Part shown: one piece after another, positions 33,146 through 43,003 of the stretch
How the letters are laid out: every line of letters begins with the position of its first letter
Numbering within the stretch: position 1 is the stretch's first letter
Source: Cytophaga sp. FL35
GTDB lineage: Bacteria; Bacteroidota; Bacteroidia; Flavobacteriales; Flavobacteriaceae
NCBI RefSeq assembly: GCF_014349235.1
Contig: NZ_JACSOH010000009.1
Span: forward strand, 1-64,000
Length of the DNA: 64,000 nt
Direction: 5' to 3'
Program-made: the position numbers and the translations under genes
Notes under the pieces: generated by a model
Told to the model about the DNA's origin: nothing
The model's input: only the letters and a program-made list of their open reading frames with translations
Databases searched by the model: none

Positions 33146-34114
33146 ATGTCGCAGGAGATTGAGGAGAAAATAGCCAAAATTCCTATTATCAATAAACTGG
33201 CCTTGCTCTTAAAAGGGGTTAAGTTACCAGCTTTTGAAGGGCTTTCTCTTTATGACCTGATGGAAATGTACATTTTTGGTATTTTCAAAGGGGCAATCTC
33301 CACAAGGGCCAGTTCCATTGCTTTTAGCCTGTTTTTGGCACTTTTTCCCTTGCTTATTTTTCTTATAACCTTGGTTCCCTTTATAATCCCGTATGTGAGC
33401 GTAGGAAATGAGAATTTTGATTCTCAGTTCTTAGTCTTTTTAGAGTCTTTTTTGCCATCGGCAACAAGTGATTATTTTGGGGATATTTACCAGCAGATCA
33501 AAGACCAGAAAAGGGGTGGGTTGCTATCCTCGGCTTTTTTATTTTCTATTTTTTTAATGGCAAATGGCGTAAATGCTATTTTTGGAGGTTTTGAAAACTC
33601 CTATCACGTAGAACTTACCAGAAGTTTTTTTCGTCAGTATTTGTATGCCTTGATGGTAGGTTTAATTTTGTCCGTTCTACTGATTGTGGGTGCAGTGGCC
33701 TATGTGTATGTAGAATTTTATATTCTGGATTACCTAAGCGTTTGGGCCGCTAAAACCAGGGGGTATGACCTCACGGAAAACGATATTGTGGGTGCGCAAA
33801 TTGGCAAAGTAGTTTTCTTTGTATTGTTGTCTTATTTTACCACGGCTATTCTTTACTATTTTGGTACCTTGGAAGGAAAGCACGCTAAATTCTTTTCCAT
33901 TGGGGCCTTGATGACCACCTTACTCTTTATGCTTACATCTTATCTTTTTGGGGTTTATGTTGAGAAATTTGCAAGATACAACGAATTATATGGTGCTTTA
34001 GGCGGTTTGTTGATACTAATGGTTTATATCTGGTTAAATTCCAATATATTGTTATTAGGGTTTGAGCTAAACGCTTCCTTAAATTCCCTAAGAAAAACCT
34101 ATAAGAAGGAATGA
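33146..34114 (+). CDS. YihY/BrkB-family membrane protein
   Basis: Inner-membrane protein of 322 residues with about six helices. Family marks are the opening cytoplasmic segment, then AISTRASSIAFSLFLALFPL (about residue 51), the SYHVELTRSFFRQ region, and the C-terminal LYGALGGLLILMVYIWLNSN. It was once annotated as ribonuclease BN, a label later withdrawn; YihY-like proteins remain of unclear function and may move lipids or solutes. It begins on the base after the nadC stop and overlaps the next gene by four bases (ATGA). Confidence 0.88.
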   Translation: MSQEIEEKIAKIPIINKLALLLKGVKLPAFEGLSLYDLMEMYIFGIFKGAISTRASSIAFSLFLALFPLLIFLITLVPFIIPYVSVGNENFDSQFLVFLESFLPSATSDYFGDIYQQIKDQKRGGLLSSAFLFSIFLMANGVNAIFGGFENSYHVELTRSFFRQYLYALMVGLILSVLLIVGAVAYVYVEFYILDYLSVWAAKTRGYDLTENDIVGAQIGKVVFFVLLSYFTTAILYYFGTLEGKHAKFFSIGALMTTLLFMLTSYLFGVYVEKFARYNELYGALGGLLILMVYIWLNSNILLLGFELNASLNSLRKTYKKE

Positions 34115-34551
34115 TAAAACCATATAATCGTATTCTAATCGCATTTGTATTCTTCGGAATTCAGCTAGGTCAATCCCAAAGTGTTTTCGGAACATGGAAA
34201 ACCATAGATGACCGTACCGGTAAACCTAAGGCCATCATCGATATATATGAAAAAGACGGATTAATGTACGGTAAGGTAATTGAGATCGTGGAGGAAGGAA
34301 AGGAAAACTTCATCTGTGAAAAATGCGAAGGCGACCGTAAAGATAAGCCCGTTCTGGGGATGCATATCATTGAAGAGGCAGAGCATGTAGGGGATGGCGT
34401 TTATAAAGGAGATACGCTATTTGACCCTCAACAGGCCATGACTTTTAGATGTAAAATATGGTTAAATCCGGATAATCACGATGAATTAAAAGTTAGGGGC
34501 TATCTTGCATTTATTTACCGCACCCAAACCTGGCAGCGTGTAGATGGCTAG
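34111..34551 (+). CDS. DUF2147 domain exported protein
   Basis: Exported protein of 146 residues with signal peptide ending LGQSQS. The mature part is the DUF2147 beta-sandwich: VFGTWKTIDDRTGKPKAIID, a paired-cysteine segment FICEKCEGDRKD and the ending WLNPDNHDELKVRGYLAFIY. The Cys pair (about residues 69 and 72) is typical of the family and may form a disulfide or bind metal. The start overlaps the end of the BrkB-type gene (ATGA), showing coupling. The role of DUF2147 is unknown. Confidence 0.88.
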   Translation: MIKPYNRILIAFVFFGIQLGQSQSVFGTWKTIDDRTGKPKAIIDIYEKDGLMYGKVIEIVEEGKENFICEKCEGDRKDKPVLGMHIIEEAEHVGDGVYKGDTLFDPQQAMTFRCKIWLNPDNHDELKVRGYLAFIYRTQTWQRVDG

Positions 34552-34565
34552 ATTCTAAATAATGT

Positions 34566-37022
34566 ATGGAATATTTTATTGATGTTGTCTTACCTATTCC
34601 GTTAGAGAAACTTTTTACCTATAGTATAAACCAAATTGAGGCAGACAACTTGGTGCCGGGCATGCGGGTGGCCGTTCCCTTTGGGAAATCAAAAATCTAT
34701 ACCGGCCTCGTGCATCGGGTTCATAATGAGGCTCCACAGGCCTATGAAGCTAAGGAAATAGATAGAATCCTTGATGAACAACCTATAGTAAACCCCTTCC
34801 AGTTAAAGCATTGGCAGTGGATAGCAGAGTACTACATGTGTACTTTTGGGGAGGTCTTTCGCAGTGCAGTACCCAGTGCTTTTCTTCTGGAAAGTGAAAC
34901 TTTGATTTTATTGAATACCGAAGCCGTTATTGTGGATTCCGCATTGGAAGACGATGAGTTTTTGGTATTTGAAGCGTTACAGCACCAATCAAGCTTAAAA
35001 GTTCATGAAGTTAGCTCCATCGTAGACAGAAAAAATATACTTCCGGTATTAAATCGACTTATTGAAAAGAATGTCATTCTGCTGAAAGAAGAGATATACG
35101 AGCAATACAAACCCAAGTTGGTAAAGTACGTGCAATTGGGGAAGGAATATTTGTCCGAAGAAAAACTGGAAACTCTTCTAAGCGATTTGACTCGCGCGCC
35201 AAAGCAAAGTCAGGTGGTGTTGGCGCTTTTTCAACTGCAGGCCGTTTCAAAGAAACCGATCAAAGTTACGGAACTGGAACAGGAAAGCGGTGCCTCCAAA
35301 GCAGTCATCAAAGCCTTGGTGAATAAACAGATTTTAGAGGAATATTTTATACGTAAAGATCGGGTGGATTATGAAGGGGATGGTGGTGATGAAGAAGTGA
35401 AATCATTGAATGAATTTCAAGAAAAAGCCTTATCCGATATTCATAAAGGTTTTGAAGATAAAAAGCCCGTTCTGTTACATGGAGTTACCTCATCAGGAAA
35501 AACAGAAGTTTATGTAAAACTGATTGAAGATTGTATCAATAAAGGGAAACAGGCACTTTATTTATTGCCCGAAATTGCGCTGACGACTCAGTTAATTGGT
35601 CGCTTGCAAGAGTATTTTGGGGAAAAGGTTTCCGTTTATCATTCCAAATATAATGTACAGGAAAGGGTAGAGGTATGGAACAATGTGCTACATCAAAAAA
35701 GTAAGGCGCAAGTGGTCATTGGTGCTCGATCTTCTTTGTTTCTTCCTTTTTCCAAATTGGGATTGATTATAATTGATGAAGAGCATGAAGGCTCTTTTAA
35801 ACAATTTGATCCAGCCCCACGTTATCATGCCAGGGATGCAGCAATTGTATTGGGTAATTTGCATGGTAGCCAAATTTTGTTAGGTTCCGCAACGCCGAGT
35901 ATTGAAAGCTACCTGAACGCTAAAACCGGAAAATATGGCCTTGCCGAAATAAAGAGACGTTTTGGAAATGTTTTAATGCCAGAAATAGAATTGGTGGACC
36001 TAAAGGAGCAATCCCGAAAAAAAAGAATGAAGGGGCATTTTTCAGAGCGATTGTTTTTGGAAATAGAAGACGCCCTTAGAGAGGGGGAACAAATCATTCT
36101 TTTTCAAAACAGAAGAGGTTATGCACCCATTGTTGAATGTACTACTTGCGGGGTTTCGCCCCAATGCCCTAATTGTGATGTGAGTTTGACCTATCATCAA
36201 TACAAGAAACAACTTCGTTGTCACTATTGTGGTTATCATACTGCCTTACCGGAAAGTTGCCAAGCTTGTGGAAGTCCAACACTCGACACCAAAGGTTTCG
36301 GTACCGAACAGGTAGAAAAGGAATTGGAAACCTTATTCCCGGATGCCAAGACATGGCGAATGGATTTGGATACTACTCGAGGAAAACATGGCTATGAAAA
36401 AATTATTACTGCCTTTGAGCAGCAGGAAATAGATATTTTGGTGGGTACCCAAATGCTAACTAAGGGCCTCGATTTTAGGAATGTAAGTTTGGTAGGTATT
36501 ATGAATGCAGATTCCCTATTGAACTTCCCCGATTATAGGGCCCATGAACGTTGCTTTCAGTTATTGACACAAGTTGCCGGTAGGGCAGGGCGTACCCAAA
36601 AAAGAGGAAAGGTAATTGTGCAAAGCTATAATCCATACCATCAGATATTGACTCAAATGTCAACCAATGACTATGAAGGTATGTTTAAGGAACAATTATA
36701 CGAGCGTGAGCAATACAAGTATCCACCAAGGAATAGAATTATAAAAATCACTTTTAAGCATAAGGATTACAATAGACTTAATGAGGCGGCGGAGTGGTTT
36801 GCTAAAGGACTGAGAAATAGCTTGGCAGGGAATGTTTTAGGACCGGAATACCCACCTGTGGCACGAATTAGAAACCAGTATCTAAAAAATATACTGGTGA
36901 AAATACCTAAAAGCACCTCGATAGGAGGTGTAAAAAAGGGTATTAAAAGATTGGAGAAGTCATTTAATGCCATTGCCCCTTACAGAAGTGTACGTATCAT
37001 ATACAATGTAGACCATGTATAA
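34566..37022 (+). CDS. priA: Primosomal protein N' (replication restart helicase PriA)
   Basis: Superfamily 2 helicase of 818 residues that reloads the replisome at stalled forks. The N-terminal 3'-DNA-end-binding domain starts YFIDVVLPIPLEKLFTYSIN. The helicase core has GVTSSGKTEVY (Walker A), the DEEH box in LIIIDEEHEGSF, and GTQMLTKGLDFRNV. The zinc-binding segment inserted in the core has the eight expected cysteines (CTTCG, CPNC, CHYCG, CQACG). It follows DUF2147 by 14 bases and ends just before a strong terminator. Confidence 0.96.
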   Translation: MEYFIDVVLPIPLEKLFTYSINQIEADNLVPGMRVAVPFGKSKIYTGLVHRVHNEAPQAYEAKEIDRILDEQPIVNPFQLKHWQWIAEYYMCTFGEVFRSAVPSAFLLESETLILLNTEAVIVDSALEDDEFLVFEALQHQSSLKVHEVSSIVDRKNILPVLNRLIEKNVILLKEEIYEQYKPKLVKYVQLGKEYLSEEKLETLLSDLTRAPKQSQVVLALFQLQAVSKKPIKVTELEQESGASKAVIKALVNKQILEEYFIRKDRVDYEGDGGDEEVKSLNEFQEKALSDIHKGFEDKKPVLLHGVTSSGKTEVYVKLIEDCINKGKQALYLLPEIALTTQLIGRLQEYFGEKVSVYHSKYNVQERVEVWNNVLHQKSKAQVVIGARSSLFLPFSKLGLIIIDEEHEGSFKQFDPAPRYHARDAAIVLGNLHGSQILLGSATPSIESYLNAKTGKYGLAEIKRRFGNVLMPEIELVDLKEQSRKKRMKGHFSERLFLEIEDALREGEQIILFQNRRGYAPIVECTTCGVSPQCPNCDVSLTYHQYKKQLRCHYCGYHTALPESCQACGSPTLDTKGFGTEQVEKELETLFPDAKTWRMDLDTTRGKHGYEKIITAFEQQEIDILVGTQMLTKGLDFRNVSLVGIMNADSLLNFPDYRAHERCFQLLTQVAGRAGRTQKRGKVIVQSYNPYHQILTQMSTNDYEGMFKEQLYEREQYKYPPRNRIIKITFKHKDYNRLNEAAEWFAKGLRNSLAGNVLGPEYPPVARIRNQYLKNILVKIPKSTSIGGVKKGIKRLEKSFNAIAPYRSVRIIYNVDHV

Positions 37023-37025
37023 AAA

Positions 37026-37051
37026 AAGCCCCGTTCAAAAAAACGGGGCTT
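37026..37051. terminator. Bidirectional terminator between priA and the LytTR regulator
   Basis: AAGCCCCGTT (37026-37035) pairs with AACGGGGCTT (37042-37051). It lies 4 bases after the priA stop and 24 before the stop of the converging regulator gene. The leftward side has the better T run. Confidence 0.88.
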
Positions 37052-37074
37052 ACATATTTTAAAAAAGTAGAAGT

Positions 37075-37767
37075 TTAGACGTTGCTAAGTGCTTCGGCCA
37101 ACTCTGATTTTTTGTTCCTACTTAAAGGAATGGATCTACCGCTAACTTCAACATTTTTACTGTTGAACTTTTCAATTTTTTCAAGGTTAACGATATAGGA
37201 TTTATGTATTCTAAGGAACTTGTCTTCTGGCAATTGCTTCTCAAAAGACTTCATGGTAGAAAGAATAACGATGTTGGCTTCATCGGTTACCAACTTAATA
37301 TAATCTCCAAGAGCCTCGATCCATTTGATATCGTTTAAAATAACCTTTCTTTTCTTAAGGTTACTTTTAACAAAGATGTGCTCCTCGTCTTCTTGAACTT
37401 TGTGCAATTGCTCATATTTTGCCACAGCTCTTTTAACAGACGCATCAAACCTTGCCATAGTAATAGGTTTGTGTAGGTAATCTGTTACATCGTAGTCAAA
37501 GGCTTTTAGGGCATAATCCGGTTTACCGGTAATGAGAATTACTTGTGGTCTGTTTTCTAATGATTCCAAAAGATCAAAACCACTGATGATGGGCATTTCA
37601 ACATCAAGAAAAATAAGGTCAATCTCGTTGTTCTTGATTCCATTTTTCGCTTCGATCGCATTGCTGTATTCGGCTACCATAGCTAAATTGGGATGACTGT
37701 TGACCAGCTTTGCTACTGCCATCCGCTGCATGGACGAATCGTCGACAATAATACTTCTTAATTTCAT
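37075..37767 (-). CDS. LytTR-type DNA-binding response regulator
   Basis: Two-domain regulator of 230 residues. The receiver domain (about 1-120) has the acidic pair IIVDDSS (Asp9, Asp10), the phosphoacceptor in LIFLDVEMP (Asp55) and the Lys in YLHKPI. The LytTR DNA-binding domain (about 128-228) shows IFVKSNLKKRKVILNDIKWI and FLRIHKSYIVNLEKI. No histidine kinase lies next to it, so its partner is elsewhere. It is a single leftward gene; the 233-base gap upstream, shared with the ribosomal operon, holds that operon's promoter. Confidence 0.93.
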   Translation of the reverse strand: MKLRSIIVDDSSMQRMAVAKLVNSHPNLAMVAEYSNAIEAKNGIKNNEIDLIFLDVEMPIISGFDLLESLENRPQVILITGKPDYALKAFDYDVTDYLHKPITMARFDASVKRAVAKYEQLHKVQEDEEHIFVKSNLKKRKVILNDIKWIEALGDYIKLVTDEANIVILSTMKSFEKQLPEDKFLRIHKSYIVNLEKIEKFNSKNVEVSGRSIPLSRNKKSELAEALSNV

Positions 37768-37947
37768 AAATGGGTCGATTTGTGGGGTTAAATCATCGAC
37801 AAAATACTAAAAATTGACGTTTATCTGCAAGTAAACTTGTAAAGTTCGTCAGGTTTCCTGTGTAATTTGCAATGACCATAGGTTAAGATTTGGTTAAGTT
37901 CGATTTTTTATGGTTTACCAATCTATAACGAAGAATATTCGGTTTTC

Positions 37948-37978
37948 TTGTGAAGTGTAAGAAATATTATTACTTTTG
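37948..37978 (+). promoter_or_regulatory. Promoter of the rpsF-rpsR-rplI operon
   Basis: TTG (37948-37950), a 20-base spacer and TACTTTTG (37971-37978) match the phylum consensus in full, with the RNA start expected near 37985. It lies inside the upstream open extension of rpsF, which confirms ATG 38001. Confidence 0.7.
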
Positions 37979-38000
37979 CGCTCCTAAAAAATATACATTT

Positions 38001-38339
38001 ATGAACCATTACGAAACTGTTTTCATTTTGAATCCCGTGCTTTCTGATGATCAGATAGCGGAAACAGTTAAGAAATTTGAGGATTTCTTAATTAACAATG
38101 GCGCCAAAATGGTCTCTAAAGAAAACTGGGGACTTAAGAAATTGGCCTATGCCATACAACACAAGAAAAGTGGTTTTTACCATTTGTTCGAGTTCACCGC
38201 TCCTGGAAGCGTAATTGCTCCTTATGAGCAAGAGTTCAAGAGAGATGAACGTATCATGCGGTTTTTAACCGTAAAATTAGACAAGCACGCTATTGAGTGG
38301 GCAGAGAAAAGAAGAACAAGGTTAAAAGCTAAAGCGTAA
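38001..38339 (+). CDS. rpsF: 30S ribosomal protein S6
   Basis: Ribosomal protein bS6, 112 residues from ATG 38001 ([19 protein letters not shown]). It forms a heterodimer with bS18 on the small-subunit platform. The family's ferredoxin-like fold is visible in the conserved [20 protein letters not shown]. The frame is open to 37950, but a full promoter sits in that stretch, so the shorter start is right. First gene of an rpsF-rpsR-rplI operon; the ssb or priB gene found between them in many other bacteria is absent. Confidence 0.97.
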   Translation: MNHYETVFILNPVLSDDQIAETVKKFEDFLINNGAKMVSKENWGLKKLAYAIQHKKSGFYHLFEFTAPGSVIAPYEQEFKRDERIMRFLTVKLDKHAIEWAEKRRTRLKAKA

Positions 38340-38344
38340 GTATC

Positions 38345-38641
38345 ATGGCAACATTACAACAGCAAGCAAAAGGAAAAAAGGATGGGGAAATCCGTTATTT
38401 GACCCCATTGAACATTGAGACCAATACGAAAAAGAAGTATTGTCGTTTCAAAAAATCCGGAATAAAGTACATTGATTACAAAGACCCGGATTTCTTGATG
38501 AAATTGGTAAACGAGCAAGGTAAATTATTACCTAGAAGACTTACCGGAACTTCTTTGAAGTACCAACGCAAAGTGGCCCAAGCGGTAAAGAGGGCACGTC
38601 ATTTGGCTTTAATGCCATACGTAGGCGATCTACTAAAATAA
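38345..38641 (+). CDS. rpsR: 30S ribosomal protein S18
   Basis: Ribosomal protein bS18, 98 residues. The conserved part is [20 protein letters not shown], then [20 protein letters not shown] and [14 protein letters not shown]. It begins five bases after rpsF and has an N-terminal extension of about 20 residues relative to E. coli S18, as is usual in this phylum. It has a single cysteine (KKYCRF), so it is not a zinc-binding variant. Confidence 0.97.
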   Translation: MATLQQQAKGKKDGEIRYLTPLNIETNTKKKYCRFKKSGIKYIDYKDPDFLMKLVNEQGKLLPRRLTGTSLKYQRKVAQAVKRARHLALMPYVGDLLK

Positions 38642-38653
38642 ATTTAAGGCAAG

Positions 38654-39106
38654 ATGGAACTTATATTAAAACAAGACGTAGAGCATTTGGGCTTTAAAGA
38701 TGATATTGTAATAGTAAAGAACGGTTACGGTAGAAATTATTTAATACCAAGGGGCATGGCCACTATGGCTACCTCTTCTGCTAAAAAAGTTCTTGAAGAG
38801 AACTTGAAGCAAAGAGCTCACAAAGAGAAGAAGATTGTAGATGCCGCAAAAACTACAGCAGAAGCCTTAAGTACATTGGAAGTTAAGATACCTGCTAAAG
38901 TTGGTGCTGGTGATAAACTTTTTGGTTCTGTAACTTCTGCAGATTTAGCAGGTGTTTTGTCCAAAGAAGGACATGAGATCGATAAGAAATATATCAGTAT
39001 TAAAGGTGGTGCCATTAAAAGGGCAGGACCTTACACTGCAGATATTAGATTACACCGTGAGGTTAACGTTCAATTTGATTTTGAAGTTATTGCCGATCAG
39101 AAATAA
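38654..39106 (+). CDS. rplI: 50S ribosomal protein L9
   Basis: Ribosomal protein bL9, 150 residues. It starts MELILKQDVEHLGFKDDIVI, with the N-terminal RNA-binding domain (GYGRNYLIPRGMA), then the long connecting helix (LEENLKQRAHKEKKIVDAAK) and the C-terminal domain (DKLFGSVTSADLA). The full two-domain form is present. Last gene of the operon, with a strong terminator 26 bases downstream. Confidence 0.97.
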   Translation: MELILKQDVEHLGFKDDIVIVKNGYGRNYLIPRGMATMATSSAKKVLEENLKQRAHKEKKIVDAAKTTAEALSTLEVKIPAKVGAGDKLFGSVTSADLAGVLSKEGHEIDKKYISIKGGAIKRAGPYTADIRLHREVNVQFDFEVIADQK

Positions 39107-39131
39107 GCGGTTGATAATCATTGATAACTTT

Positions 39132-39163
39132 AAAGAGCTATGCGTGCATAGCTCTTTTTTTTT
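39132..39163 (+). terminator. Terminator of the ribosomal protein operon
   Basis: AAAGAGCTATGC (39132-39143) pairs with GCATAGCTCTTT (39146-39157), followed by T to 39163. TATTTTTG at 39168-39175, immediately after it, is an exact -7 element for the next gene, whose -33 region would then fall within this hairpin. Confidence 0.9.
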
Positions 39164-39201
39164 GCTTTATTTTTGCAAAAAATTAACACAAACTCACAAT
39201 T

Positions 39202-42200
39202 ATGAAGAAGTTTCACCTTTTTGCATTTTTGACGTTTTTTACCCTTTGTCTCTCAGCACAGGTAACCACGTCCAACATGTCAGGATCTGTTACTGACGAT
39301 CAAAGCGAACCTTTACTAGGAGCCAATGTGGTTGCGGTGCATACGCCCACTGGTACTACCTACGGGGCGATTACCAATGAAGATGGTCTTTTCAAGATTT
39401 TGAACATGAGGGTTGGAGGCCCCTATGAGATTAAGGTTTCCTACATTGGATTTAAGGAACAAACTATAAATGATGCCTATTTATCATTGGGTAAAACTTT
39501 TACGATTGATGTGATTTTAATTACCGAAAGCCAAGCTTTGGATGAAGTGGTAGTGATTTCTGATCGCGGTGGAACATTCGGTAGCGACCGTACAGGTGCC
39601 GAGACCAGCGTTGGCAGAAGAGAGCTAACTCGTTTGCCTACCATTTCAAGGTCAGCGCAGGATTTCACTCGTTTGGAGCCTTCGTCCACAGGTAATTCTT
39701 TTGGAGGTAGAAACGATCAGTACAATAACTTCTCTTTAGATGGCGCTATTTTTAATAACCCTTTTGGTTTGGATGCGCCTACTCCTGGAGGACAAACAGA
39801 TTCACAGCCTATTTCCTTAGATGCTATCGACCAGATTCAGGTGTCCTTGGCGCCTTATGACGTGACTCAATCTGGATTTACAGGGGCAACGGTAAATGCC
39901 GTTACCAAAAGTGGTACCAATGAATTTCATGGTACGGTTTATGGCTTTTTTAGAAATGAGGATTTGACCGGAGGAAAGATTAAAGGGGAAGATGTTGTAA
40001 AACCGGATTTAAAGCAAAATCAATACGGTCTTAGTATCGGTGGACCTATCGTTAAGAACAAACTTTTCTTTTTTGCCAATTTTGAAAGAGATCAAAGAGA
40101 TGATTTAGGAACTAATGGTTGGGTTCCCAATACAGGTTCTGGCGCTATCAATGAGTCTCGGGTATTGGAAAGCGACTTGATGGGAGTACAAAATGCCTTA
40201 TCGGGACTGGGATATAACACGGGTAGGTACCAAGATTTTACCTACGGTGCAGAATCTACGAAAGGAATCGTAAAGTTAGATTGGAACGTTAATGATGACC
40301 ATCGTTTGGCGTTGATTTACAACTTCTTGAGTGCCTCTAAAGAGAAGCCTGCTCACCCTACCGCATTGGGTATTCGTGGTCCGAGTGCGCAGGTTTTACA
40401 ATTTGAGAATAGTGGCTACGAAATCAATAATAACATTCAGTCACTTCAATTAGAATTAAACTCAACTTTTGGCGATAATGCCACCAACAAATTGCAGGTA
40501 GGCTACACGCATTTTGATGATTATCGTGATGCGCTTTCATCTCCCATCCCTGCTATTACTATTCAAGATGGTGCTGGTAGTAACTATATCATTGCCGGAC
40601 ATGAACCTTTTTCTATCAACAACCGTTTGGACCAAAAGGTTTTTCAAGTGACTAACAATTTCAACTACTTTGTAGGCAACCACACTTTTACGGTTGGTGC
40701 TTCTTTTGAGAAATTTCAGTTTGACAACTCCTTTAACCTGGGTGCTTACGGATATGATGAAAATGGTGATTTTGTTCAGGAAATTGGGGCTTTTGCTGCT
40801 TACCCGAGTTTAGCGGAGTTCTATGAAGATATCAACGATGGCTCTATGGCCTTAGCTATTGCCAATGCAGAAGCAATCTTCAGCAATAGTAATTCGGCAG
40901 GAGAAGGTAATGATGGCGGTTGGGCCTTGGCCGAAACCAATGTGGGTCAGTTTTCCTTTTATGTACAAGATGATTGGAGTGTAACCCCTGATTTTAAATT
41001 GACATATGGAGTTCGATTTGACAAGCCTCTTTATTTTGATACTCAAGATAAAATTCAAGAGAACATCGCCCGAAAACCATTTACTTTTGATCCTACTATT
41101 TCCTATTTCAATCCGCAAACAGACCAAGAAACCTTGTTGGATTCAGAAACCCTACCAAGCAATGATTTCTTGATTTCGCCAAGAGTAGGCTTCAACTGGG
41201 ATGTGAATGGAAACCAAAGAACACAAATACGTGGGGGTAGTGGAGTATTTACAGGCCGCTTTCCTTTTGTTTGGTTAGGCAATCAGGTTCAGGGCTTGGA
41301 TTCTTTCTTTTATCAGATTGTAGACCCTGATTTCAAATGGCCACAGGTTTGGAGAACCAATATTGGTGGGGATCACCGTTTTGAAAGTGGTCTCATTTTA
41401 ACGGCTGATGTATCTTACACTAAAGATATCAATGGTGCTCATGTTCAAAACTGGGGACTGAGAAACCCTTCCGGAACTCTAAATGCCCCAGGTGATAACC
41501 GTCCGGTGTATGCAGCAGCCGATAAAGGAACCAATGCTTACGTATTCACTAATTCGGATAAGGGTAGAATATGGAATGCCTCTTTAAAGGCGCAGAAAAA
41601 TTTTGACCACGGACTTTACGCTAGTTTGGCCTATAATTATTTGAATGCAAAAGATGTAAATTCCATTGAAGCTGAGATTACAGGAGATGCCTTTGATTTT
41701 AATCCTAATTATGGCGATGCCAACGCAGATGTGCTCTCTTATTCAAAATATGGGGATACACACCGTTTTATTGGGGTAGGTTCAAAGCAATTCAATTATG
41801 GGAACAATAAATGGTCAACCACTATTTCTACTTTCTTTGAGTACGCACAAGGTGGTCGTTTCAATTATACTTATGCTGGGGATATCAATAATGACGGTTC
41901 TTTTCAGAACAACGATTTGTTTTATATTCCTACGGAGGCAGAAGTACAGCAAATGCAGTTTTCCGGAGCTGGGCAGGCAGAGGCTTACGAGCGTTTCATT
42001 CAACAAGATGATTATATGAGTGATAACCGTGGGGAATATTTTGATCGCTATGGGGCTCTATCTCCTTGGAGAGGTAAGTGGGATGTGAAGCTACTTCAAG
42101 ATTATAGGTTGACCGTTGCCGAAGACAAGGTTCATACCATTCAATTCAGTATGGATATTTTGAATTTCGGTAACCTATTGAACAGTGATTGGGGCTTGGT

Positions 42201-42360
42201 ACAACAACCAAATGCACTAAACCCTTTATCCGTTAGTGTTGACCCCAACACCAATACGCCTACCTATACCTTTAATCAAGGGCTCACTGAAAGTTTTGTT
42301 TACGATGCTAGTTTGTTGTCTCGTTGGCAAATTCAATTCGGATTGAGATATATTTTCTAA
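39202..42360 (+). CDS. TonB-dependent receptor, Oar-like
   Basis: Large outer-membrane receptor of 1052 residues. Order: signal peptide ending LCLSAQ; carboxypeptidase-like domain (about 25-110, SGSVTDDQSEPLLGANVVAV); plug domain with ISRSAQDFTRLEPSSTGNSF and NAVTKSGTNEFHGTVYGFFR; a very long barrel ending LLSRWQIQFGLRYIF with the terminal Phe. The pattern, especially the NAVTKSGTNxFHG block, matches Oar-type receptors, some of which carry proteins or peptides rather than sugars. No SusD-like or lipoprotein partner is adjacent, so the ligand is unknown. It is a single gene with its own promoter and terminator. Confidence 0.9.
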   Translation: MKKFHLFAFLTFFTLCLSAQVTTSNMSGSVTDDQSEPLLGANVVAVHTPTGTTYGAITNEDGLFKILNMRVGGPYEIKVSYIGFKEQTINDAYLSLGKTFTIDVILITESQALDEVVVISDRGGTFGSDRTGAETSVGRRELTRLPTISRSAQDFTRLEPSSTGNSFGGRNDQYNNFSLDGAIFNNPFGLDAPTPGGQTDSQPISLDAIDQIQVSLAPYDVTQSGFTGATVNAVTKSGTNEFHGTVYGFFRNEDLTGGKIKGEDVVKPDLKQNQYGLSIGGPIVKNKLFFFANFERDQRDDLGTNGWVPNTGSGAINESRVLESDLMGVQNALSGLGYNTGRYQDFTYGAESTKGIVKLDWNVNDDHRLALIYNFLSASKEKPAHPTALGIRGPSAQVLQFENSGYEINNNIQSLQLELNSTFGDNATNKLQVGYTHFDDYRDALSSPIPAITIQDGAGSNYIIAGHEPFSINNRLDQKVFQVTNNFNYFVGNHTFTVGASFEKFQFDNSFNLGAYGYDENGDFVQEIGAFAAYPSLAEFYEDINDGSMALAIANAEAIFSNSNSAGEGNDGGWALAETNVGQFSFYVQDDWSVTPDFKLTYGVRFDKPLYFDTQDKIQENIARKPFTFDPTISYFNPQTDQETLLDSETLPSNDFLISPRVGFNWDVNGNQRTQIRGGSGVFTGRFPFVWLGNQVQGLDSFFYQIVDPDFKWPQVWRTNIGGDHRFESGLILTADVSYTKDINGAHVQNWGLRNPSGTLNAPGDNRPVYAAADKGTNAYVFTNSDKGRIWNASLKAQKNFDHGLYASLAYNYLNAKDVNSIEAEITGDAFDFNPNYGDANADVLSYSKYGDTHRFIGVGSKQFNYGNNKWSTTISTFFEYAQGGRFNYTYAGDINNDGSFQNNDLFYIPTEAEVQQMQFSGAGQAEAYERFIQQDDYMSDNRGEYFDRYGALSPWRGKWDVKLLQDYRLTVAEDKVHTIQFSMDILNFGNLLNSDWGLVQQPNALNPLSVSVDPNTNTPTYTFNQGLTESFVYDASLLSRWQIQFGLRYIF

Positions 42361-42380
42361 GAATACAGATATTTATAGGG

Positions 42381-42410
42381 AAAGGCCGTGCGATTAGCTC
42401 GGCCTTTTTT
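42381..42410 (+). terminator. Terminator of the Oar-like receptor gene
   Basis: AAAGGCCG (42381-42388) pairs with CGGCCTTT (42400-42407) around an 11-base loop and is followed by T. It lies 20 bases after the stop. Confidence 0.85.
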
Positions 42411-42418
42411 TATTTTTG
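42411..42418 (+). promoter_or_regulatory. Promoter -7 element for the DUF6495 gene
   Basis: TATTTTTG is an exact TAnnTTTG directly following the terminator T run, with the RNA expected to start near 42425 and the TTG start codon at 42461. Confidence 0.4.
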
Positions 42419-42460
42419 CCGGATAATTAAAGGGACGATTAATTACCGAAAAGAAAAGGT

Positions 42461-42931
42461 TTGAAATACACAAGGCTTACAAAACAACAATTGGAAGAAT
42501 TGCATACGGAATTTATTAATTTTCTGGCCACCCAATCGATTACTGGCGATGAGTGGGAAAATATCAAAGCAAACAAACCGGAAGTTGCCGAAGAGGAAAT
42601 TGATGTTTTTAGCGATTTGATTTGGGAAGGGGTGTTGGCAAAAGTCAATTACCTCGAAAATATCTCATCCCAACAAATGCATTTGTTCCATTTGACGGAC
42701 AAGGAAATGAAACTGCTTTCCGTTAAGGTAATGAACCCAAAAATAGATTTGACCACTAGCGAAGGATTTGGGTGGTTCAAAAAAAATTGGCAATCAGATT
42801 TTGTGGAGTACCTTACGGCATCAAAAGCATACTCTGAGGATAAGAACTTAGATAAGTTTGAACTGATCCAACAAGGTGCCGTTATTACCAAAGGCGATTT
42901 GTACCAATGGTTTGATAACATTATCAATTAA
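42461..42931 (+). CDS. DUF6495-like protein of unknown function
   Basis: Soluble protein of 156 residues with no signal or membrane segment. It begins at a TTG (MKYTRLTKQQLEELHTEFIN), preceded by an AAGAAAAGG purine run. Later blocks include ATQSITGDEWENIKANKP, EEIDVFSDLIWEGVLAKVNY and VKVMNPKIDLTTSEGFGWFK. I recall this pattern as the flavobacterial DUF6495 family; the name is from memory and the function is unknown. It is acidic and mainly helical. It lies 72 bases upstream of hisS on the same strand and could be co-transcribed with it. Confidence 0.75.
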   Translation: MKYTRLTKQQLEELHTEFINFLATQSITGDEWENIKANKPEVAEEEIDVFSDLIWEGVLAKVNYLENISSQQMHLFHLTDKEMKLLSVKVMNPKIDLTTSEGFGWFKKNWQSDFVEYLTASKAYSEDKNLDKFELIQQGAVITKGDLYQWFDNIIN

Positions 42932-43003
42932 ATTTACAGTAGTTTTCATTTAGGGTTCTTCTTGAAAATAACAAAAAAAAAGCCCTTCTCAATAAAATTT
43001 TAA